Shown one piece after another: positions 18,387-27,783 of a stretch of 64,000 nucleotides of DNA. Position 1 is the stretch's first letter; the number at the start of each line of letters is the position of its first letter. The position numbers and the translations under genes were made by a program. Origin of the DNA: Dyella japonica A8 (GTDB lineage Bacteria > Pseudomonadota > Gammaproteobacteria > Xanthomonadales > Rhodanobacteraceae); assembly GCF_000725385.1 (NCBI RefSeq), contig NZ_CP008884.1:4216001-4280000 (forward strand), written 5' to 3'. The notes beneath the pieces are model-generated. The model searched no databases. It was not told where the DNA came from and was given only the letters and a program-made list of their open reading frames with translations.

Positions 18387-19826
18387 TCAGCCGCGCGAAC
18401 GCAGGCGACTGTGACGGTAGCCGTAACCGATGTAGATGAGCATGCCCAGCGCGGTCCAGCCAGCCAGCAGCATCCAGTTGCCGGCGTTCATCTGCGCCAG
18501 CAGGAACAGGCACACGATGACGCCCAGCGTGCACACCACCGGGGCGGCCGGTACGCGGAAGCCACGCGGCAGGTCCGGACGCGTGCGGCGCAACACGAGC
18601 ACGCCGATACACACCGTGGCGAACGCGAGCAAGGTGCCCATCGACAGCAGGTCGCCCAGCAGGCTCAGCGGGAACAGCGCGGCGAGAATGCCGCCGACCA
18701 CACCCACCAGCACCGTCGTGCGGTGCGGCGTCTTGAAGCGGTCGTGGACGGCGCCGAACGTGCGCGGCAACAGCCCGTCCCCGGCCATGCTGTACAGAAT
18801 GCGCGCCAGCCCCATATGCATCACCAGGATCACCGAGGTCAGGCCCGCCACGGCGCCAATCTGCGTCAGCACCTTCAGCCACGCCAGCGACGGATGCGCG
18901 GCGAGCGCGGTGGCCACCGGCTCGGCGGTCGCCAGCTCGGCATACGGCACCAGTCCGGTGAGCACGGCCGCCACCACGATGTAGAGCACCGTGCAGATGG
19001 CCAGCGAAATCAAGATGCCCGCCGGCACGTTCTGTTGCGGATTGCGCGTTTCCTGCGCCGCCGTCGCCACCGCATCGAAGCCGATGTAGGCATAGAACAC
19101 GCTGGTCGCCGCGCGGAACACGCCGCTCCAGCCGTAATGGTCGCCGCCCTGGCTCGCCGGCACGTACGGATGCCACAGCGAGGTGTCGATGTACTGCAGG
19201 CCGAACACCACGAACAGGATCACCACCAACACCTTCAGCACCACCACCACGCTGGCGAACATCGTCGACTGGCGCGTCCCCGCGTAGAGCAGCGCCGTGA
19301 TGGCCGCCACCACCAGCAGCGCGGGCAGGTTGATCCAGGCGCCGGTGACCACGAAGTGGCCGTCCTTGAACGCCAGCGGCGCATTCGCCAGTACGGACGG
19401 CACGTCGACGCCGATGCTGTGCAGCAGGCCCACGCCGTATCCGGACCAGCCAACGGCCACCGAGGAGACCGCCAGCAGGTACTCGGCCACCACGTTCCAG
19501 CCGATGAACCAAGCCAGCAATTCACCAAAGGTGGCGTAGGCGTAGACGTAGGCGCTGCCCGAGACCGGCAGCATGGCGGCGAATTCCGCGTAGCTCAGGG
19601 CCGCCAGCGCGGCGGCGAGGCCGGCAAGCACGAACGAGATGGTCAAGGCCGGACCGGCATGCTCAGCGGCTGCCTGCCCGGTGATGACGAAAATACCCGC
19701 GCCGATCACCGCCCCCACGCCCAGGACGATCAGGTCCTTCAGGCCCAGCGTGCGCCGCAGGTTGTCGCTGGCGGTGAGCGACGCCTCGATGGGTTTGATG
19801 GTGAACAGCGAGCGGATCAATGACAT
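18387..19826 (-). CDS. APC-family amino acid permease (cationic amino acid transporter type)
   Basis: A 479-residue inner-membrane protein with about 12-14 hydrophobic segments. The first carries the APC signature: GLKDLIVLGVGAVIGAGIFV followed by ITGQAAA (GxG substrate loop), and the segment ISFVLAGLAAALAALSYAEFA matches the second conserved region. Highest resemblance is to YfnA/CAT-type permeases (TC 2.A.3.3); the substrate cannot be told from sequence. I chose the ATG at 19826 (MSLIRSLFTIKPIE); 43 upstream in-frame codons are unlike the family. It is divergent from the thioredoxin-like gene, 161 bases away. Confidence 0.9.
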   Translation of the reverse strand: MSLIRSLFTIKPIEASLTASDNLRRTLGLKDLIVLGVGAVIGAGIFVITGQAAAEHAGPALTISFVLAGLAAALAALSYAEFAAMLPVSGSAYVYAYATFGELLAWFIGWNVVAEYLLAVSSVAVGWSGYGVGLLHSIGVDVPSVLANAPLAFKDGHFVVTGAWINLPALLVVAAITALLYAGTRQSTMFASVVVVLKVLVVILFVVFGLQYIDTSLWHPYVPASQGGDHYGWSGVFRAATSVFYAYIGFDAVATAAQETRNPQQNVPAGILISLAICTVLYIVVAAVLTGLVPYAELATAEPVATALAAHPSLAWLKVLTQIGAVAGLTSVILVMHMGLARILYSMAGDGLLPRTFGAVHDRFKTPHRTTVLVGVVGGILAALFPLSLLGDLLSMGTLLAFATVCIGVLVLRRTRPDLPRGFRVPAAPVVCTLGVIVCLFLLAQMNAGNWMLLAGWTALGMLIYIGYGYRHSRLRSRG

Positions 19827-19987
19827 CGATATTTTCCGGGCAGTGTCAGGGCTGCCGTGCAAGTGGATAAAGAGCACCGGACCATGCCAGCCCCGGCCCG
19901 TCCCTGCAACCGCCATTCGTCCGCCCCGCCCCAGGGCCGTCGCAGGCCACCACACCTCCGTTATGCTGGCCCGCCAAGGGAGGACCG

Positions 19988-20539
19988 ATGAAACGCTTCG
20001 CTCGAAGCTTGCTGGCCATATTGGCCCTGGGGGCGGTGGCCCTGTGCCAGGCCCATCCCAACGCGGGCGCCATCCCCGCCGATGACCTGGGCCGCGACCG
20101 CCATGGTCACGACGTGCGCGTCTCGGAACTGCGCGGCAAGGTCGTCATCGTTTCCTTCTGGGCCTCGTGGTGCGGTTACTGCCGCAAAGAGCTCCCGGTA
20201 CTGGCGGCACTCCAGAAGCTGAAAGGCACCGCTGACCTGCAGGTCATCGGCGTGAATCACGAAGACGACTACGACAAGTTCAAGGATCTCGGCAATCGCT
20301 GGAAGAACCTCGACATCATCCTGACCTATGACCCGCCGGACGGCCGTATCGGCAAGCCCTACGAGGTTCACGGCCTGCCCTTCATGGTGATGATCGGGCG
20401 GGACGGGCGCGTCGCCCACGTTTACACGGGTTACGACGAAACCATGCTCGATACCATCATGGCGGATGTGGACGAATTGATCGCCCAGCCTGCGCCCGGG
20501 GCAACGACGGCCACCGCCGACCATCCGGCATCCTCCTGA
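19988..20539 (+). CDS. TlpA-like periplasmic thioredoxin-fold protein
   Basis: A 183-residue protein with a signal peptide (MKRFARSLLAILALGAVALCQA) and a TlpA/ResA-type domain: VIVSFWASWCGYCRKELPVL holds the active-site CGYC near residue 61, and the cis-Pro loop is HGLPFMVMIGRDG. Such proteins reduce or exchange thiols in the periplasm, for example in cytochrome c maturation or copper centre assembly. No cytochrome maturation gene is adjacent, so its partner is unknown. It starts 14 bases after GGGAGG... ribosome site; a TATGCT at 19962-19967 may be the -10. Confidence 0.88.
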   Translation: MKRFARSLLAILALGAVALCQAHPNAGAIPADDLGRDRHGHDVRVSELRGKVVIVSFWASWCGYCRKELPVLAALQKLKGTADLQVIGVNHEDDYDKFKDLGNRWKNLDIILTYDPPDGRIGKPYEVHGLPFMVMIGRDGRVAHVYTGYDETMLDTIMADVDELIAQPAPGATTATADHPASS

Positions 20540-20631
20540 TCCGACGCGGAAAAGTCGCCCCGGAAGCAATGTCAATTCTTGCCCGGTCCGGGCTGCACCG
20601 TTAGGCTGGACATCCATCCTGCGCGTGCGCC

Positions 20632-23600
20632 ATGTCCGTCCGCTTCGCTCATCTCCACCTTCACAGCGAGTACTCGCTGGTCGACTCGACCATCCGTATC
20701 AAGGGACTGGTCGATGCCTGCGTGCGCCAGGGTATTCCGGCCGTCGCGCTGACCGACGACAGCAACATGTTCGCGCTGGTGAAGTTCTACAAGGCCTGCA
20801 GCGCGGCCGGCATCAAGCCGATCGGCGGCGTCGACCTGTGGGTCAGCGCGCCGGATGACCCGCGTCCCTGGCGCCTCACCCTGCTCATCCAGAACCATGC
20901 CGGCTACCTCAACCTGTCGCGCATGGTGTCGCGCGCCTGGCGCGACGGGCAGCACAGCGGCCGCGCCATGGTCGATGCGTCGTGGCTCACACCCGAGGCG
21001 ACGAATGGCCTGATCGCGGTGCTGGGCCGCGACAGCGAAGCGGCACGCATCGCCGTCAACCAGGGTGTGGATGTGGCCGCCGCACGGCTGCGCCCGTTCG
21101 CGATGCAGATGGCCGATCGCCTCTACCTCGAACTGACCCGCACCGGTCGCGAGGGCGAAGAGAACTGGAACGCCGCCGCGCTCGGCCTGGCCGCGCAGCT
21201 TGAGCTGCCGGTGATCGCCAGCAACGACGTGCGCTTCCTGAAGCAGGAAGGCTTCGAATCGCACGAAGCACGCGTGTGCATCAACCAGGGCCGCGTACTC
21301 GCCGACCCCAAGCGCCCGCGCGACTACAGCGACCAGCAATACCTGAAGTCGCCCGAGGACATGGAGGCGTTGTTCGCCGACCTTCCCGAGGCGCTGGAAA
21401 ACACCATCGAGCTGGCCAAGCGCTGCACGCTGGAACTGAGCTTCGGCACGTATTACCTGCCGGACTTCCCGGTGCCGGAAGGCCACGACCTGGCCAGCTA
21501 CATCCGCGAAATCTCCCGCGAAGGCCTGAAGGAGCGCCTGGAATTCGCCGGCGTCGCGCCTGGCCGCACGCGCGAGGAATACGAAACGCGCCTGGAACGC
21601 GAGCTGGACGTCATCATCAAGATGGGCTTCCCCGGCTACTTCCTGATCGTGGCGGACTTCATCAACTGGGGTAAGCAGAACGGTATTCCCGTGGGCCCCG
21701 GCCGTGGTTCGGGTGCGGGCTCGCTGGTGGCGTGGGTGCTGAAGATCACCGACCTGGACCCGATCCAGTTCGACCTGCTGTTCGAGCGATTCCTCAATCC
21801 CGAACGCGTGTCGATGCCCGACTTCGACATCGACTTCTGCATGGATCGCCGCGACGAGGTGATCGACTACGTCGCGCGCAAATACGGCCGCGACCACGTC
21901 AGCCAGATCATCACCTACGGTTCGATGGCGGCGAAGGCCGTGCTGCGCGACTCCGGCCGCGTGCTCGGCATGGGCTACAACGCGGTGGATCGCATCGCCA
22001 AGCTCATTCCCGCGCGCCCCCTCGACCTCACGCTGCAATGCGCGCTGGGTCGTTCGGAGAAGGCGAAGAAAGAGCCGGACCGTATCGTCAAGGATTTCTG
22101 CGATCTCTACGACCAGGACGAAGAAGCGCGCACGCTGATCGACCTGGCGCTGAGCCTGGAAAGCATCACCCGCGGCGTCGGCAAGCATGCCGGTGGCGTG
22201 GTGATCGGCCCCAAGCCGCTTACCGAATTCGCGCCGCTGTACTGCGAACCGGGTGGCGCGGGCGTCGTCACGCAGTACGACAAGGACGACGTAGAAGCCG
22301 TCGGCCTGGTGAAGTTCGACTTCCTCGGCCTGCGCACGCTGACCATCATCGACTGGGCAGTCAAGGCCATCAACGCGCGGCGCGCGGTGAATGGTGAAGA
22401 AGAACTCAACATCGCCGCCATTGCCACCGATGACCCGGCGGCGTACGACCTGCTGAAGAAGGCGCAGACCGTCGCCGTGTTCCAGCTCGAATCCTCGGGT
22501 ATGCAGCGCATGCTCAAGGATGCGAAGCCCGACCGTTTCGAGGACATCATCGCGCTGGTGGCCCTGTACCGCCCCGGCCCGATGGACCTGATCCCCAGCT
22601 TCGTCGCCCGTAAGCACGGCCGCGAGGAAGTGGTGTACCCCGACCCGCGCGTCGAGCCGATCCTGAAAGAGACCTACGGCATCATGGTCTATCAGGAGCA
22701 GGTGATGCAGATGGCGCAGATCGTGGGCGGTTATTCGCTCGGCGGCGCCGACTTGCTGCGCCGCGCGATGGGCAAGAAGAAACTCGAGGAAATGGCGAAG
22801 GAACGCGCCAAGTTCCGCGAGGGCGCCGCCAAGGACGGGCTCACCGGCGAGAAGGCCGATGAGATCTTCGACTTGATGGAGAAGTTCGCGGGCTACGGCT
22901 TCAACAAGTCGCACGCCGCCGCTTACGCGCTCGTTTCGTACCACACCGCCTGGCTGAAGGCGCACTACCCCGCCGAGTTCATGGCCGCGACGATTTCGTC
23001 GGACATGGACAACACCGACAAGGCGGTGACCTTCATCGACGAGTCGAAGGCGATCGGCCTGAAGGTGCTGCCGCCGGACGTGAACGCATCCGAGTTCATG
23101 TTCGTCGCCGTTGAGCCGAAGGTAATCCGCTACGGCCTGGGCGCCATCAAGGGCGTGGGCCAGGGTGCGTGCGAGGCCATTGCCGACGAGCGCAAGCGCG
23201 GTGGCGCGTACAAGGATCTCGCCGACTTCTGCCGTCGCGTGGACTCCACCAAGCTCAATCGTCGCGTGCTGGAAGCGCTGATTCTTTCCGGTTCGCTGGA
23301 CGCACTTGCACCGAACCGCGCCAGCCTGATGGCCCAGCTGCCGAACGCCATGAAGGCGGCGGACCAGCACCTGAAAAACAAGCAGTCCGGCCAGAACGAC
23401 ATGTTCGGCGCCATGATGGGTGCGACGACCGCCACGGTTGAAGTCGAACTGCCGGTCGTGACCGACTGGCCGCTGGAGCAAAAGCTGCAGGGCGAGCGCG
23501 ACACGCTGGGCCACTACCTGTCCGGCCATCCGACCGACCCGTGGAAGGATGAGCTGGCGCAGCTCTCGACCTGTCCGCTAGGCGAGATCGCCGAGCGCTA

Positions 23601-24189
23601 CCAACCACCCAAGCCACGCAAGAGCGACGGCGACGACAACCGCTTCCGCCGCGGCCCGGATACACCGTGGACGGTGGCCGGCATGGTCACCGCCGTGCGC
23701 AAGCGTGGTGACAGCGACGCCTTCGTCCGCCTGGAAGACGGCACCGGCGTCATCGAGGTGAGCTTCTTCGGCGACCTCTACCTGCAGATCGCCCCCATGC
23801 TCACGCGTGATCAGATGCTGGTGGTGGAAGGTGGCCTGCGCATCGACGATTTCTCCGGTGGCGGCTTCGCCCTGCGCGCCCGCAGCGCCTATACGCTGGG
23901 CGATGGCTGCCGCCGCTTCGCGCGCCTGCTGCGTTTAAAACTGAATGGCGTGAATCCGGGGTTCATCGAAGACCTGCGTCGCACACTCTCCGGCTACCGC
24001 GGCGGACGCGCCAGCGTGGTCCTGTACGGCTACCACAATGCCGTGGCCCAGGCCGACCTGGAGCTGGGTGAGGAGTGGCGCGTGGATGCGATTCCAGAGC
24101 TGCTGCGGGCTATCCGGGCTGTTCCGGGGGTGGAGGCGGCCAAGCTGCGCATCGTGAAGACGGACGACCGGCCGCGCGGCGGCGACTGA
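20632..24189 (+). CDS. dnaE: DNA polymerase III subunit alpha
   Basis: A 1185-residue type 1 DnaE, the replicative polymerase. The PHP domain opens FAHLHLHSEYSLVDSTIRIK; the polymerase active site has PDFDIDFCMDRR (catalytic Asp pair) near residue 395, preceded by GPGRGSGAGSLVAW. The C-terminal part has an HhH region, an OB fold (VAGMVTAVRKRGDSDAFVRL) and the tau-binding tail, ending in LRIVKTDDRPRGGD. Length is close to E. coli DnaE (1160). The last 99 bases of the gene are copied just downstream (24215-24337). In this lineage dnaE-accA adjacency is usual. Confidence 0.98.
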   Translation: MSVRFAHLHLHSEYSLVDSTIRIKGLVDACVRQGIPAVALTDDSNMFALVKFYKACSAAGIKPIGGVDLWVSAPDDPRPWRLTLLIQNHAGYLNLSRMVSRAWRDGQHSGRAMVDASWLTPEATNGLIAVLGRDSEAARIAVNQGVDVAAARLRPFAMQMADRLYLELTRTGREGEENWNAAALGLAAQLELPVIASNDVRFLKQEGFESHEARVCINQGRVLADPKRPRDYSDQQYLKSPEDMEALFADLPEALENTIELAKRCTLELSFGTYYLPDFPVPEGHDLASYIREISREGLKERLEFAGVAPGRTREEYETRLERELDVIIKMGFPGYFLIVADFINWGKQNGIPVGPGRGSGAGSLVAWVLKITDLDPIQFDLLFERFLNPERVSMPDFDIDFCMDRRDEVIDYVARKYGRDHVSQIITYGSMAAKAVLRDSGRVLGMGYNAVDRIAKLIPARPLDLTLQCALGRSEKAKKEPDRIVKDFCDLYDQDEEARTLIDLALSLESITRGVGKHAGGVVIGPKPLTEFAPLYCEPGGAGVVTQYDKDDVEAVGLVKFDFLGLRTLTIIDWAVKAINARRAVNGEEELNIAAIATDDPAAYDLLKKAQTVAVFQLESSGMQRMLKDAKPDRFEDIIALVALYRPGPMDLIPSFVARKHGREEVVYPDPRVEPILKETYGIMVYQEQVMQMAQIVGGYSLGGADLLRRAMGKKKLEEMAKERAKFREGAAKDGLTGEKADEIFDLMEKFAGYGFNKSHAAAYALVSYHTAWLKAHYPAEFMAATISSDMDNTDKAVTFIDESKAIGLKVLPPDVNASEFMFVAVEPKVIRYGLGAIKGVGQGACEAIADERKRGGAYKDLADFCRRVDSTKLNRRVLEALILSGSLDALAPNRASLMAQLPNAMKAADQHLKNKQSGQNDMFGAMMGATTATVEVELPVVTDWPLEQKLQGERDTLGHYLSGHPTDPWKDELAQLSTCPLGEIAERYQPPKPRKSDGDDNRFRRGPDTPWTVAGMVTAVRKRGDSDAFVRLEDGTGVIEVSFFGDLYLQIAPMLTRDQMLVVEGGLRIDDFSGGGFALRARSAYTLGDGCRRFARLLRLKLNGVNPGFIEDLRRTLSGYRGGRASVVLYGYHNAVAQADLELGEEWRVDAIPELLRAIRAVPGVEAAKLRIVKTDDRPRGGD

Positions 24190-24214
24190 CGTTCCTCAGT
24201 CTGCCCTACCCGTC

Positions 24215-24337
24215 ATTCCGGAGCTGCTGCGGGCCATCTGGACGGTGCCGGGGTGGAGACGGCCAAGCTGCGCATTGTGAAGACAGACGACCGGCGGTGT
24301 GGCGGTGATTGACGTTCCTCAGTCTTCCCTACCCGTC
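24215..24337 (+). pseudogene. Tandem duplicate of the dnaE 3' end, frameshifted
   Basis: Bases 24215-24337 repeat 24091-24214, covering the last 33 codons of dnaE plus 25 bases beyond the stop, with about 10-15 percent divergence. A run of five G in the original (GTTCCGGGGGTGG) is four in the copy (GTGCCGGGGTGG), so the copy is out of frame and cannot encode the tail. There is no start signal. It is a decaying relic. Confidence 0.9.
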
Positions 24338-24457
24338 ATTCCGGCGCAGGCCGGAATCCAGTAGCAACGGTAGTCGGCTTTCGCGAAAGAGTTCATCGGG
24401 CTTTGGGCGAAAGCCGGGCGTGATCGTCACTGGATTCCGGCCTACGCCGGAATGACG
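24334..24457. repeat. Nested REP-like element (GTCATTCCGGC type) between dnaE and accA
   Basis: Outer arms 24334-24362 (CGTCATTCCGGCGCAGG...) and 24429-24457 are inverse copies with one mismatch over 29 bases; inside, CGGCTTTCGC (24375-24384) and GCGAAAGCCG (24407-24416) form a second perfect stem. The whole could fold into a branched structure about 124 bases long, like a REPIN. No transposase is nearby. Confidence 0.88.
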
Positions 24458-24531
24458 AGCAAAAAGCGAGTACCCCTTCACCCTTTCCTCACCCCCATAC
24501 GCCCCCGTTCCCGCGTTTTTCCCCAGACCGG

Positions 24532-24537
24532 TATACT
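24532..24537 (+). promoter_or_regulatory. Candidate -10 element for accA
   Basis: TATACT, one mismatch from consensus, 31 bases before the accA ATG. The -35 region (GTTCCC) is weak. Confidence 0.4.
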
Positions 24538-24567
24538 GGCGCGCTTCCGTGTCATGAACTGCACCGA

Positions 24568-25524
24568 ATGAATCCCAACTTCCTCGATTTCGAACAACCC
24601 ATCGCCGAGCTGGACGCGAAGATTGAAGAGCTTCGCCACGCCAGCCACGGGCAGGCGTTCAACATCGACGAAGAAGTCGGCCGCCTGCGCGAGAAGCTGA
24701 AGCTGAAGACCAACGAGATCTTCCGCAACCTCACGCCGTGGCAGGTCACGCAGCTGTCGCGCCATCCGGGCCGTCCGTACACGCTCGACTACATCAGCGT
24801 GATCTGCGACGAGTTCCATGAACTGGCCGGCGACCGCGCCTATGCGGACGACGCCGCCATCGTCGGCGGCCTGGGCCGCATCAATGGTCGCCCGGTGATG
24901 ATCATTGGCCACCAGAAGGCACGCGACACCAAGGGCAAGGTGCGCCGCAATTTCGGCATGCCGCGCCCCGAGGGTTACCGCAAGGCGCTGCGCCTGATGA
25001 AGATGGCCGAGCGTTTCGGCATTCCGCTGCTCACGCTCATCGACACGCCAGGCGCCTACCCGGGCGTGGGCGCCGAAGAGCGCGGCCAGTCCGAAGCCAT
25101 CGCCCGCAACCTGCTGGAAATGGCCGACCTGAAAACCCCCATCGTCTGCACCGTGATCGGTGAAGGCGGTTCGGGCGGCGCGCTTGCCATCGGCGTGGGC
25201 GACCGCACGGTCATGCTGCAGTACTCGACCTACTCGGTCATTTCGCCCGAAGGTTGCGCCTCCATCCTGTGGAAGAGCGCCGAGAAGGCCAAGGACGCCG
25301 CCGAGGCGCTGGGCCTCACCGCGCCGCGCCTGCTGGAGCTGGGCCTGATCGACAAGGTCGTGCGCGAGCCGCTGGGCGGCGCCCATCGCAACCCGCACTC
25401 CATGGCCGTGCGCCTGAAGGCCGTGCTGCTCAACCAGCTCGACGCGCTGGAAGCCATGCCGATGAAGGATCTGCTGGAACAGCGCTACAAGCGCCTGCGC
25501 AGCTACGGCGCGCACACCGAGTAA
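24568..25524 (+). CDS. accA: Acetyl-CoA carboxylase carboxyltransferase subunit alpha
   Basis: A 318-residue subunit of the biotin-dependent ACC complex making malonyl-CoA for fatty acid synthesis. Starts [20 protein letters not shown] with the family's N-terminal coiled helix; conserved parts include [38 protein letters not shown] and the oxyanion-hole glycines [16 protein letters not shown]. It matches the usual 315-320 residue length and has its own likely promoter downstream of the dnaE-tail repeats. Confidence 0.97.
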   Translation: MNPNFLDFEQPIAELDAKIEELRHASHGQAFNIDEEVGRLREKLKLKTNEIFRNLTPWQVTQLSRHPGRPYTLDYISVICDEFHELAGDRAYADDAAIVGGLGRINGRPVMIIGHQKARDTKGKVRRNFGMPRPEGYRKALRLMKMAERFGIPLLTLIDTPGAYPGVGAEERGQSEAIARNLLEMADLKTPIVCTVIGEGGSGGALAIGVGDRTVMLQYSTYSVISPEGCASILWKSAEKAKDAAEALGLTAPRLLELGLIDKVVREPLGGAHRNPHSMAVRLKAVLLNQLDALEAMPMKDLLEQRYKRLRSYGAHTE

Positions 25525-25836
25525 TACCCGGTCCACGGGGATTCGCCACACCGGATCCCCGTCGCGCAGGACGACTGCGCACACCTTCCGCCCCCCCCCC
25601 GGCTCACGCCGCCGTCCTGGTAAAACCAAAAGCCTGATTCAGGGCACTCACCTTGGGCGAGGCAGGAAACCCTTGCCCGCCGCCATGGGTGATCACGGCG
25701 ATGGGATGCGCTTGATGGGCCACCGCCCGCGGCGACCGATCCAGAGGGATGTCCCTGCTGCGCAGGGTACGTGACAGCTGCGGGCCGGCGACGCCCTCTG
25801 ACTCCCCATTCCGCATCGATACGGAGGCGTCAGAAC
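25525..25836. other. Spacer with hairpin and C10 run, between accA and the propeller gene
   Basis: A perfect 8-bp stem, ACGGGGAT (25535-25542) with ATCCCCGT (25555-25562), lies just past accA without a T run. A run of ten C follows at 25591-25600. The rest should hold the promoter of the next gene, with GGAGG at 25822-25826 as its ribosome site. I see no gene. Confidence 0.5.
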
Positions 25837-26919
25837 ATGGCTCTCTTCCAGCTTCGGCCAGTACCGTCCCGCCTCGCGCTGGCCGCCGCCAGCGCGATCG
25901 CGTTGGCAGGCCTGGCGGTTTCACCTCCGGCCCATGCGCAGTCCGAAGGAAACATCCTCATCGCCGACCAGTTCAACAACCGGGTGGTCGAGATCAACCC
26001 GGCAACGCATCGCGTCCTCTGGAAATTCGGCAATGGCTCGGACGTGCCTGGCCCGCACAGCATCGTCGGCGTCAACGACGCCGAGCGCTTCGGTCCACTC
26101 ACCCTGTTGTCCGGCACCGGCACGCCGCCAGGCTTCCCTGGTTGCAGCGACGTCATGAATGGCTGCCCCGACAACCGCGTCTTCATCGTTGAGCCGGGTG
26201 GCAACATCATCTGGCAGTACGGCCAGGCCGGCGTCACGGGCGCAGGGCCCAACCAGCTCAACACACCGGTGCATTCGATCTTCCTGATCAATTTCCCGGG
26301 CCACGCGGGCCCCCATGTGCTGATCACCGACCAGGGCAACCAGCGCATCATCCTGGTCAACCTGGGGCACCAGATTGTCTGGCAATACGGCACCACCGGC
26401 GTGGCGGGCAACGGCCCCAACCAGCTCAGCAATCCCAACAGCGCAGAGGTGCTCACCAACGGGCACGTGCTGATCGCCGATGAAAACAACAACCGCGTCA
26501 TCGAGATCACCACCCGCGGGCAACTGCTCAAGACCTTCACCGACCAGGGCACCGTCAGCGGCGCCGCATTCGCCAGCCGCCTGCCCAACGGCGATACGCT
26601 GATCACCGACTCCAACAACAACCGCATCGTGGAAGTGAACGGCAGCGACCACACGGTATGGCAGTACATCACCAGCAACGCTCCGGGCAGCAACCCGGCA
26701 CCGCTGCCCACGCGCGCGGTGCGCCTGCGCAACGGCAACACGCTGATCAGCGACCAGTTCAACGATCGCGTGATTGAAATTACCCACGGCGGCAAGATCG
26801 TGTTCCAGCAGGGCACCATCAATGCGCCGGGCAGCGGCTTCAATCAGCTCAACGGCCCTTACGACGCCAAGGTGATTGGCGACTTCACCGGGCTCACGCC
26901 GCCATTCGGCACCGACTGA
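25837..26919 (+). CDS. Secreted beta-propeller protein (NHL/PQQ-like repeats), function unknown
   Basis: A 360-residue protein with a clear signal peptide ending PPAHAQS. The mature part has at least five repeats of the form (V/I/T)LI(A/T/S)D..N(N/D/Q)R(V/I)(V/I)E(I/V), at roughly residues 41, 150, 202, 240 and 292, each followed by a (V/I)(V/W)(W/F)(Q/K)(Y/F)G strand. This is the sawtooth of NHL-type or arylsulfotransferase-like beta-propellers. No catalytic residues are evident, so it may be a binding scaffold. Start at 25837 (MALFQL), after GGAGG; earlier in-frame starts precede the signal peptide. The neighbours give no functional clue. Confidence 0.82.
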   Translation: MALFQLRPVPSRLALAAASAIALAGLAVSPPAHAQSEGNILIADQFNNRVVEINPATHRVLWKFGNGSDVPGPHSIVGVNDAERFGPLTLLSGTGTPPGFPGCSDVMNGCPDNRVFIVEPGGNIIWQYGQAGVTGAGPNQLNTPVHSIFLINFPGHAGPHVLITDQGNQRIILVNLGHQIVWQYGTTGVAGNGPNQLSNPNSAEVLTNGHVLIADENNNRVIEITTRGQLLKTFTDQGTVSGAAFASRLPNGDTLITDSNNNRIVEVNGSDHTVWQYITSNAPGSNPAPLPTRAVRLRNGNTLISDQFNDRVIEITHGGKIVFQQGTINAPGSGFNQLNGPYDAKVIGDFTGLTPPFGTD

Positions 26920-26938
26920 CACGGCAGGAAGCCGCTGC

Positions 26939-26964
26939 GCAGCCCCGGCACACACCGGGGCTGC
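26939..26964 (+). terminator. Terminator-like hairpin after the propeller gene
   Basis: GCAGCCCCGG, loop CACACA, CCGGGGCTGC: a perfect 10-bp stem 19 bases after the stop codon. The following CCTTGCCG has only a poor T tract. Confidence 0.55.
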
Positions 26965-27027
26965 CCTTGCCGCGGTCTGCCACGCCAACGCGTTATGATC
27001 GGCCCGCCTGTCACTGCGGAGGCCGAC

Positions 27028-27783
27028 ATGGCCAGTGAACACGTCACCAAGCTCGCCGTACTCATCGACGCGGACAACGCGCAGCCGACCATTGCCGAGC
27101 CGCTGCTCGCGGAAGTCGCCAAGTACGGTACGGCGCACGTCAAGCGCGCCTACGGCGATTGGACGTCCAATCACCTCAAGGGATGGAAAGAGCAATTGCT
27201 GACGCAGTCCATCCAGCCGATCCAGCAGTTCGGCTACACCAGCGGCAAGAACGCGACCGACTCGGCCATGATCATCGACGCGATGGACCTGCTGTATTCG
27301 GGTCGCTTCAACGGTTTCTGCATCGTGTCCAGCGACAGCGACTTCACGCGGCTGGCAGCGCGCATCCGCGAATCGGGGCTGATCGTCTACGGCTTCGGCG
27401 AACGCAAGACGCCCGACCCGTTCGTTGCGGCCTGCGACAAATTCATCTACACCGACATCCTGATCGCCAAGCCGGATGAAGAGCAGCCACTCAAGCCCCG
27501 CACCGCCGCGCAGCTCAAGCAGGATTCCAGCCTGGTGAACCTGCTGCGCAATGCGGTGGACGCGGCCTCGGACGACGACGGTTGGGCGACGCTGAGCGGC
27601 GTGGGTTCCATCGTCACCAAGCAGCGTCCCAACTTTGACGCGCGCAGCTACGGCTACAACAAGCTCAGTGAGCTGATCACCGCCACGACGCTGTTCGAGA
27701 TGGATCGCCGCAGCCCCGGCGAAGGTCGCCCGAAAGTGATCTACGTGCGCAACAAGAGCAAGAAAGCCACCGCCCGTGACTAA
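27028..27783 (+). CDS. NYN domain ribonuclease-like protein with C-terminal OST-HTH/LOTUS domain
   Basis: A 251-residue protein. The N-terminal NYN (PIN-like) domain starts KLAVLIDADNAQPTI and has further acidic residues in GKNATDSAMIIDAMDLLY and CIVSSDSDFTRLAARIRESG, the Asp pattern of the PIN nuclease fold. The end (about residues 165-240; SSLVNLLRNAVDAASDDDGWATLSGVG...) resembles an OST-HTH/LOTUS RNA-binding domain. The family is widespread but poorly studied; RNA cleavage is inferred from fold. ATG at 27028 follows GCGGAGG; TATGAT at 26994 may be the -10. Its last eight bases overlap the tilS start, so both are co-translated. Confidence 0.88.
   Translation: MASEHVTKLAVLIDADNAQPTIAEPLLAEVAKYGTAHVKRAYGDWTSNHLKGWKEQLLTQSIQPIQQFGYTSGKNATDSAMIIDAMDLLYSGRFNGFCIVSSDSDFTRLAARIRESGLIVYGFGERKTPDPFVAACDKFIYTDILIAKPDEEQPLKPRTAAQLKQDSSLVNLLRNAVDAASDDDGWATLSGVGSIVTKQRPNFDARSYGYNKLSELITATTLFEMDRRSPGEGRPKVIYVRNKSKKATARD

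Noticed and set aside
20572..23529. 985-residue minus-strand ORF opposite dnaE
   Set aside because: Long antisense frames are expected at this GC content; no family resemblance, while the plus strand is unambiguously dnaE.
25591..25600. C10 run as a phase-variation tract
   Set aside because: It is intergenic, about 240 bases from the next start and not inside a promoter spacer I can define; it may also be a sequencing-length uncertainty.
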